A DNA stretch of 21,049 bases. Source: Gammaproteobacteria bacterium UBA7803. GTDB lineage: Bacteria; Pseudomonadota; Gammaproteobacteria; Pseudomonadales; Azotimanducaceae. The first letter of the stretch is position 1, and every line of letters begins with the position of its first letter. The notes below the pieces were generated by a model that was not told the DNA's origin, did not search any database, and saw only the letters and a list, made by a program, of their open reading frames with translations. The DNA is taken from the NCBI GenBank assembly GCA_002480525.1, contig DLCH01000026.1:1-21049 (forward strand). Direction: 5' to 3'. The position numbers and the translations under genes were made by a program. Of the stretch, positions 14,511 through 21,049 are shown one piece after another.

Positions 14511-15893
14511 TCAGGGTCTGGAAGTCTCCGCCAGGGCAGGGGCCGGCACGCTGTCCGGCAGGCGGGGCTCGAGGGTGAACGTCAGTCGGCTCGCCATGGC
14601 GGCGAGGCGGTTCCATTCGCCGGCGTCGGCGGCGCCGGCGCCAGGGAAGGGGCCGTCGCCGGGCGCCAGGGCCTCGGTGGCGAGCTCGAGGCGCAGATCC
14701 GGGTCGCCGTCGAGTTCTTCCATCAGGGTGGCGAAGCCGACGGTCTGCAGGCTCTCCGGCGTGGCGCTGTCCGCCATTGGGTGCGCGAACACGTCGCAGT
14801 CCCCGGTGCTCCGCTCAGGCGGCGCCGGTTCCAGGGTCCCCGTCGGATCGGCCACCAGGCAGAACGGGGCGAGCGCCGCGGTCACGCGCACCGTGCCGGA
14901 GAAGCCGAGCCGCCGCAGGTGACCGGCCAGGGCGGTGAGGCGTCGGGCCGCGTCGTCGCCGAAGGGCAGCGCCCCCGGTGGAATCATGGCGGGATCGTTC
15001 AGCGCCCACTGGACCGCCGCCAGCCCGGCATCCAGCCGGTGACCGGCGGCCTGGGAGGCGTCCTGCAGGGCCGAGCTCAGGCCGGCGTTGCGCTGGGACA
15101 GGGCATCGAGCTCGCTGCGGGTGGCGGCGCCCAGCCTCGCGGCCTCGAGCAGCGCGGCATCGCGCTGGGCCGTCATCTGCCAGCCGAACACGGTGAGCGC
15201 CATCACCGCCAGTGCGAGGCCGGTCACCAGCGCGCCGTGCCGGCGCGGTGCGGGCCCCGCCGGGAGGCTCTGCCGCGCCGGGTCGGCCGGCGACTGCTGA
15301 GCCAGAATCTCCTCGGCGACCTCCCGGGCGAAGCGCCGCTGGCTCGACAGGATGTCCGAGCGCAGCTTGAGATGCTGTTCCTCGAGGATGCGCTCCATCA
15401 GCGTCTGCACGGAGACGCCCAGCGCCCGGCGGTCGTACTCCGCGTCGACCTCGTCGGCGACGTCGCTGATGCGCCGCCGCGGCGACGGTTCGGGCGACGA
15501 CGCCTCGCCCGTGCGCCGGTCGGTGACCAGGCCGAGCTTCTGCAGCATCTCGAACAGCACGTTGGGGTGGAACTTCTTCGGCAGCACGCCGACGGCCCCG
15601 AGCGCCCGGGCCTGGCTGACGTACACCTCGCCTTCCTTGGTGGTGTACATCATCACCGGAATGGTGGCGGTGCGGGGGTTCGACTTGATGGCCGAGACCG
15701 CCTCCAGGCCGTCCATGCCGGGCATGGTGTGATCCATGAAGATCACGTCCACCAGCTCCCGGTGGAGGAACTCCAGCGCCGCCTCGCCGGAGTCGGCGAA
15801 GGCCACCTCCATGTCGTAGTCCGCCAGCAGCCGCGCCAGGGACTGGCGGGCGGTGTTCGAATCGTCGACGACCAGGGCGCGTTTGAATGCCAT
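14511..15893 (-). CDS. Receiver domain protein with TM anchor and periplasmic domain
   Basis: The 460-residue protein starts with a complete CheY-type receiver domain (1-120): acidic pair D10-D11, phosphoacceptor D54 in IFMDHTMPGMDG, Thr in MYTTKEG, and Lys in LPKKF. A charged helical linker follows (about 140-200, EVDAEYDRRALG and EEQHLKLRSD). A single membrane span lies at 219-240 after Arg217-Arg218. Then comes a coiled-coil-like stretch (242-290) and a C-terminal domain with two Cys (345 and 366), which by the positive-inside rule lies in the periplasm. No known output domain is visible. Receivers are usually on soluble proteins, so a phosphorylation-dependent signal across the membrane is possible but unproven. 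ATG 15893 has GGAGG six bases upstream. The histidine kinase partner is not adjacent. Confidence 0.85.
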   Translation of the reverse strand: MAFKRALVVDDSNTARQSLARLLADYDMEVAFADSGEAALEFLHRELVDVIFMDHTMPGMDGLEAVSAIKSNPRTATIPVMMYTTKEGEVYVSQARALGAVGVLPKKFHPNVLFEMLQKLGLVTDRRTGEASSPEPSPRRRISDVADEVDAEYDRRALGVSVQTLMERILEEQHLKLRSDILSSQRRFAREVAEEILAQQSPADPARQSLPAGPAPRRHGALVTGLALAVMALTVFGWQMTAQRDAALLEAARLGAATRSELDALSQRNAGLSSALQDASQAAGHRLDAGLAAVQWALNDPAMIPPGALPFGDDAARRLTALAGHLRRLGFSGTVRVTAALAPFCLVADPTGTLEPAPPERSTGDCDVFAHPMADSATPESLQTVGFATLMEELDGDPDLRLELATEALAPGDGPFPGAGAADAGEWNRLAAMASRLTFTLEPRLPDSVPAPALAETSRP

Positions 15894-15952
15894 CGGGAGC
15901 CTCCATCTCCTACCTCAAGGGTAGTCCGTGCTGGCGGAAGCGGGAGGCGGGG

Positions 15953-15973
15953 CCGGCCCGTCGGGCGGGCCGG
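15953..15973 (-). terminator. Candidate terminator hairpin after pldA
   Basis: On the minus strand CCGGCCCG and CGGGCCGG form a perfect eight-base stem with a five-base loop about 20 bases past the pldA stop codon. There is no T-tract. It would separate the pldA message from the receiver-TM gene downstream. Confidence 0.4.
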
Positions 15974-15993
15974 TCCGGTTGTGGCGCACGACG

Positions 15994-17034
15994 CTAGAGC
16001 AGGTCCGTCAGCAGGATGCCGATGCCGAAACGCTCGATGCGCGCGTCGTAGTCGATCAGGGTCTCGCCGTAGCCGTTGAAGTACTGGGCATAGCCGCGGA
16101 TGCCGCGCCACAGCGGGAAGGTCCAGTCGAGCTGCACGGCGCCCCGGTTGTCGTCCCGCAGGTTGTTGCGCAGCAGCAGCCCGAACTCGTGGTCCTGGTA
16201 GCGGTAGACGGTGGTGAACTCGAAGTAGCCCAGATAGTCGTCGATGTCGGGGTTGTCGTCGCCGGAGGCGTCCAGCGGATCGTCCTTGTCGTCCTCGGGA
16301 ATCCGCCACCAGGGCTTGAGGCCGACCACCAGATTGTCCTTCTCGAACTCGAAGTCGGCGTAGAGGCGGTTCCAGCTCCGTGACAGCGTGCCCCCCCGGC
16401 CGTTGGACTGATGGCTCATGCCCAGGGTGACGATGCCGGCGTCCAGGCCGAACGGGGCCCAGTCCAGCGGCGCGCTCCAGAACAGCTCGGGCTCGTAGTT
16501 GGTTTCCCGGAACGGCGCCGAGACGTTGCGGTTGTAGGCCTGCCAGAGCGACAGGGTGGTGAAGCCGAAGTACAGCCGGTCACGGGGCAGCAGGAACCCT
16601 TCCGCCAGGCTGAATTTGAGGCTGAGCTGGAACTTCGCCTCCACGTGGTCGAGGGACTCCCCGGCCGGCAGCGCCCCGGACTCGTCGGCGAATGGCGCCT
16701 CGTTGGGGTCGGTAGCGTAGGTCGCCGGCAGGAAGTAGTTGCGCCGGTGCGGCGTCAGCAGGGACGGAATCCGTTCGACGGCCTGCTCGCGCCGCACGCG
16801 GCTCATCAGCAGCGAACCGCCGGGCTGGTCCTGGTCCCGGGCGCATCGGGCGCGCAGCTCACCGACGGTGGCGTCGTCCGGCGCGCTGGCCAGGGCCTCC
16901 AGCAGGCAGGCTTCGTCGCTGGCGGTGACGGCGGCGGGGGTGTTCTCGGCAGCCGTCGCGCCGCCCGCGAGCGCGAGCGTCGCCCAGGCGGCCAGGGCCG
17001 CGATGGGGCGCCGGGATTCGCTGCGGAACGCCAT
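15994..17034 (-). CDS. pldA: Outer membrane phospholipase A1 (OMPLA)
   Basis: The 346-residue protein carries a signal peptide (hydrophobic 9-24, cleavage near AGGATAA, about residue 29). A C-terminal beta-barrel domain with OMPLA active-site motifs follows: HQSNGR with H208 and S210, and N222 in SRSWNRLY. The His-to-Asn spacing of 14 equals that of E. coli PldA (H142, S144, N156). OMPLA dimerises with calcium and hydrolyses misplaced phospholipids in the outer leaflet of the outer membrane. The N-terminal region (30-125) is longer than in E. coli and has two Cys (43 and 64). An acidic loop, DDKDDPLDASGDDNPDIDD, lies at about 248-266 and may be a surface loop or bind calcium. GTG 17037 directly precedes ATG 17034; either may start. 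The gene begins three to six bases after the MBL-fold gene stop, so they are probably co-transcribed. Confidence 0.9.
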   Translation of the reverse strand: MAFRSESRRPIAALAAWATLALAGGATAAENTPAAVTASDEACLLEALASAPDDATVGELRARCARDQDQPGGSLLMSRVRREQAVERIPSLLTPHRRNYFLPATYATDPNEAPFADESGALPAGESLDHVEAKFQLSLKFSLAEGFLLPRDRLYFGFTTLSLWQAYNRNVSAPFRETNYEPELFWSAPLDWAPFGLDAGIVTLGMSHQSNGRGGTLSRSWNRLYADFEFEKDNLVVGLKPWWRIPEDDKDDPLDASGDDNPDIDDYLGYFEFTTVYRYQDHEFGLLLRNNLRDDNRGAVQLDWTFPLWRGIRGYAQYFNGYGETLIDYDARIERFGIGILLTDLL

Positions 17035-17040
17035 CACCGG

Positions 17041-18111
17041 TCAGAGCCGGTTGCCGAGCTCGATGGTGCTGCCGCCGGCCGGCAGACTCACGAACGTGCC
17101 GTCGCGGCTCAGGGTGACGCCGCCGCCGTAGGTTTCGGCGACGCCCTCCAGGAAGGCCTTGTCGAGCCCGGGCAGCGGCAGGGGCGGCACGATGTGATAG
17201 AGCAGCAGGTGGTCGACCCCGGCGGCCGCGGCGAGCCGCGCCGCCTCCTCGGGCGTGGTGTGGTAGTCGAGGATGTCGGCCGTGATCCTGGCGATGCCGG
17301 TCCGGCCGGTGGCGGTCGCCGCCCGGTTGATGAGCCCGACGAGCTGCGGCGCCAGCGCCTCGTGGGCGAGCAGGTCGGCGCCCGCGGCATGCTCGGCGAT
17401 CGGCGGGTGGTAGCGGGTGTCGCCGCTGATCACCAGGCTGCGCCCGCCGTAGTCGAAGCGATAGCCCACCGCCGGTGCGACCGGGTCGTGGGGCACCGGG
17501 AAGGCGCTCACCGTGATGCCGTCGCCTTCCCAGACGGTGACGCGCGCGTCGTTCTCCGGCGCTTCGAAGGCCACCGCGGCGGCGCCGGCACCGGCGGGCG
17601 GCGCCACGCCGGCGCCGTGGTGGGCGGTGCGGTAGCCGGCGTCGAGGGCGTAGGCCTCGTTGAACCCGGCCACCACCCGCTCGACGCCCGCCGGCCCGTG
17701 GACGGGCAGCGGCGCGGTGTGGGCGGCGCCGGTCCAGCGCAGCATCGCCAGCTCGCCCAGGCCGTCGATGTGATCGGAGTGGAAGTGGGTGAGGAACACG
17801 GCTTCGACCGCACCGGCGTTGAACCCCATGCGCTGCAGGTTGCGGGCGCCGCCGCTGCCCGCGTCGACGACGAACAGGCGGCCGCCGGCAATGACGGCGA
17901 GGCAGGGGCCGGAGCGGTCCGCGTCGGCCAGCGGCGCGCCGGCGCCGCAGACGGCGAGATGCAGACCGTCAGGCAGCTCGGTGACGGCGTTCTGGGCGAG
18001 GTTCCGCTCGATGACGCGCCCCATGGCCCACATGGCCACCTCGGCGCGGAAGGTCACCAGCAGGGCGGCGCCGCCCGCCACCAGCAGTACCAGAATCCAT
18101 TTCAGCCGCAT
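17041..18111 (-). CDS. Membrane-anchored metallo-beta-lactamase-fold hydrolase
   Basis: The 356-residue protein begins with an N-terminal hydrophobic anchor or uncleaved signal (ILVLLVAGGAALLV, 6-19). It continues as a metallo-beta-lactamase fold of the RNase Z/arylsulfatase-like type. The metal motif THFHSDHIDG has H109, H111, D113 and H114. Later ligands are candidates in PVPHDP, SGDTRYHPP and the final LLLYHIVPP. It probably hydrolyses an ester, phosphodiester or sulfate outside the inner membrane or at its surface. ATG 18111 has AGGAC just upstream; the longer in-frame start at 18195 would place Arg-rich residues before the signal and is less likely. It is followed within six bases by pldA, which suggests a shared role in envelope lipid turnover (inference). 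Confidence 0.85.
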   Translation of the reverse strand: MRLKWILVLLVAGGAALLVTFRAEVAMWAMGRVIERNLAQNAVTELPDGLHLAVCGAGAPLADADRSGPCLAVIAGGRLFVVDAGSGGARNLQRMGFNAGAVEAVFLTHFHSDHIDGLGELAMLRWTGAAHTAPLPVHGPAGVERVVAGFNEAYALDAGYRTAHHGAGVAPPAGAGAAAVAFEAPENDARVTVWEGDGITVSAFPVPHDPVAPAVGYRFDYGGRSLVISGDTRYHPPIAEHAAGADLLAHEALAPQLVGLINRAATATGRTGIARITADILDYHTTPEEAARLAAAAGVDHLLLYHIVPPLPLPGLDKAFLEGVAETYGGGVTLSRDGTFVSLPAGGSTIELGNRL

Positions 18112-18302
18112 GTCCTGTCGTCCCAGCCGGTCTGCAGGGGGCATCTTGTCACGTCGGGGCCGCCGGGACGAGCCGTCGCGGCGCCGTGCCGGCACCGGGC
18201 GGCGCGCGTTGACCGGCCGGGCGCTTCGTGTGAGTCTGCTGCGTTTGAATCGCCGCCCTCCGGCGGTTCCCCCGATTTTTCACTGAGACGAGGAGCACTC
18301 CC

Positions 18303-19079
18303 GTGGCGGACTTCGACCTTCCCAACAACTCCACCGACCTGACCGGCCAGGTGGCCCTGGTCACCGGCGCGACCTCCGGCCTCGGCCGTCGATTCGCCCG
18401 GGTGCTGGCGGCCGCCGGCGCGTCCGTCGCCGTGGCCGGCCGCCGGGTCGAACGCCTCGAGGAGGTCACCCGCGAGATCGAGGCCGCCGGCGGCAGGGCG
18501 GTCGGCGTGCGCCTGGACATGACCGACACCGACAGCATCCTGAACGCCGTGGCCGAGGCCGAGAAGGCCCTCGGGACGGTCACGATCCTCATCAACAACG
18601 CCGGCATTCCCGACGCTCAGCGGGCGCACAAGATGTCCATCGAGCTGATCGACGACGTCTTCGGCACCAACCTGCGCGGTCCCTTCGTCCTCGCCTGCGA
18701 GGTCGCGCGGCGGCTGATCGCCACGGAGAAACCGGGCCGCATGGTCAACATCTCGTCCGTGGCGGCCTACCACTACGCCGGCAACGGCGCGGCCCTGTAT
18801 TCGATCACCAAGGCCGGCGTGGTGCGCATGACCGAATGCCTGGCGGTGGAGTGGGCCCGTTACAACATCAACGTCAACGGCATCGCGCCGGGCGCGTTCT
18901 CGTCGGAGATGATGGACGGCATGCTCGAGCGCATGGGTGACATCAGCCAGCACTTCCCGCGCAAGCGCATCGGCGACCCGGCACAGCTCGACTCCACCCT
19001 GCTGTACCTGGTGGCGCCCGCCTCGGAGTGCGTCACCGGCACGGTGATCAAGGTGGACGACGGGCAGGGCTCCCGCTGA
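18303..19079 (+). CDS. Short-chain dehydrogenase/reductase (SDR)
   Basis: This is a classical SDR of 258 residues. The NAD(P)-binding TGATSGLG is at 21-28, NNAG at 98-101, the catalytic Ser near 151-152, and YSITK with Y166 and K170. The INVNGIAPGAF segment and a normal C-terminal VTGTVIKVDDGQ are also present. Arg47-Arg48 after the second strand (AVAGRRVE) favours NADP(H). Such enzymes oxidise or reduce alcohols and ketones; the substrate is unknown, and relation to FabG or 3-hydroxyacyl-CoA dehydrogenases is possible. GTG 18303 has GAGGAG about seven bases upstream. The 191 bases between it and the divergent MBL-fold gene contain TTGACC (18209-18214) but no convincing -10, and a small stem CCGCC-CTCC-GGCGG at 18253-18266 followed by a T-rich run. 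Confidence 0.9.
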   Translation: MADFDLPNNSTDLTGQVALVTGATSGLGRRFARVLAAAGASVAVAGRRVERLEEVTREIEAAGGRAVGVRLDMTDTDSILNAVAEAEKALGTVTILINNAGIPDAQRAHKMSIELIDDVFGTNLRGPFVLACEVARRLIATEKPGRMVNISSVAAYHYAGNGAALYSITKAGVVRMTECLAVEWARYNINVNGIAPGAFSSEMMDGMLERMGDISQHFPRKRIGDPAQLDSTLLYLVAPASECVTGTVIKVDDGQGSR

Positions 19080-19109
19080 ACGGTCGGTTTCCGTCCGAAT
19101 CGTGATCCC

Positions 19110-19127
19110 GGGCCGGCGTACCGGCCC
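19110..19127 (+). terminator. Candidate terminator hairpin after the SDR gene
   Basis: GGGCCGG-CGTA-CCGGCCC forms a seven-base stem with a four-base loop 31 bases past the SDR stop. It is not followed by a T-tract (ATCGGGTGCTAGTTT), so its strength is uncertain. Confidence 0.4.
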
Positions 19128-19148
19128 ATCGGGTGCTAGTTTCAGGAG

Positions 19149-21049
<1,901 letters not shown>

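Overview
The window is a stretch of very GC-rich chromosome (roughly 70% G+C by eye) with dense, mostly single-copy genes on both strands. An outer-membrane phospholipase A, a Bcr/CflA-type efflux pump, a BarA-like hybrid histidine kinase and REP palindromes of the type GTAGGAGCGGCC...GGCCGCGAT all suggest a high-GC gammaproteobacterium. I cannot assign a genus. There is no phage, insertion sequence, CRISPR array, tRNA or rRNA that I can support. The most accessory-like part is a hipBA module with an AT-rich upstream region.

Layout, left to right. Positions 96-2359 (+) hold a translationally coupled pair, a class III (GSA-aminomutase-like) aminotransferase and a TauD/TfdA Fe(II)/2-oxoglutarate dioxygenase. 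Facing them (2326-3198, -) is a secreted protein that looks like peptidase C15 with its catalytic Cys changed to Ser. An inverted pair of REP palindromes (3224-3316) sits just upstream of a divergent PRPP synthetase (3407-4627, +), and a partial REP copy also opens the window. Next on the minus strand are an alpha/beta-hydrolase-fold protein with the nucleophile Ser replaced by Ala (4646-5428) and a small two-helix membrane protein (5527-5742). A 393-base intergenic region rich in GGTT/AACC half-sites leads into hipB-hipA (6136-7811, +). Then comes a GNAT acetyltransferase fused to an ABC ATPase, coupled to its ABC-2 permease (7870-10052, +).

From 10060 to 15893 four genes run consecutively on the minus strand with gaps of about 40-80 bases. 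In transcription order they are a membrane-anchored receiver-domain protein, an acyl-CoA synthetase, a Fic-family protein whose catalytic motif has decayed, and a Bcr/CflA MFS transporter. Upstream of them, also on the minus strand, a membrane-anchored metallo-beta-lactamase-fold protein is followed 3-6 bases later by the phospholipase A gene (15994-18111). On the plus strand the window ends with a short-chain dehydrogenase (18303-19079) and a hybrid histidine kinase cut off by the window edge (19149-21049).

The most notable signals are the GNAT-ABC fusion, the receiver-TM-periplasmic architecture, and several proteins that keep a fold but have lost or changed the catalytic residue: C15 Cys to Ser, hydrolase Ser to Ala, Fic His to Ala, and a receiver-like segment without its Asp. 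I did not find a clear multi-gene defence or biosynthetic system. The best candidates for undescribed biology are the degenerate Fic protein with its neighbours and the acetyltransferase-exporter fusion.
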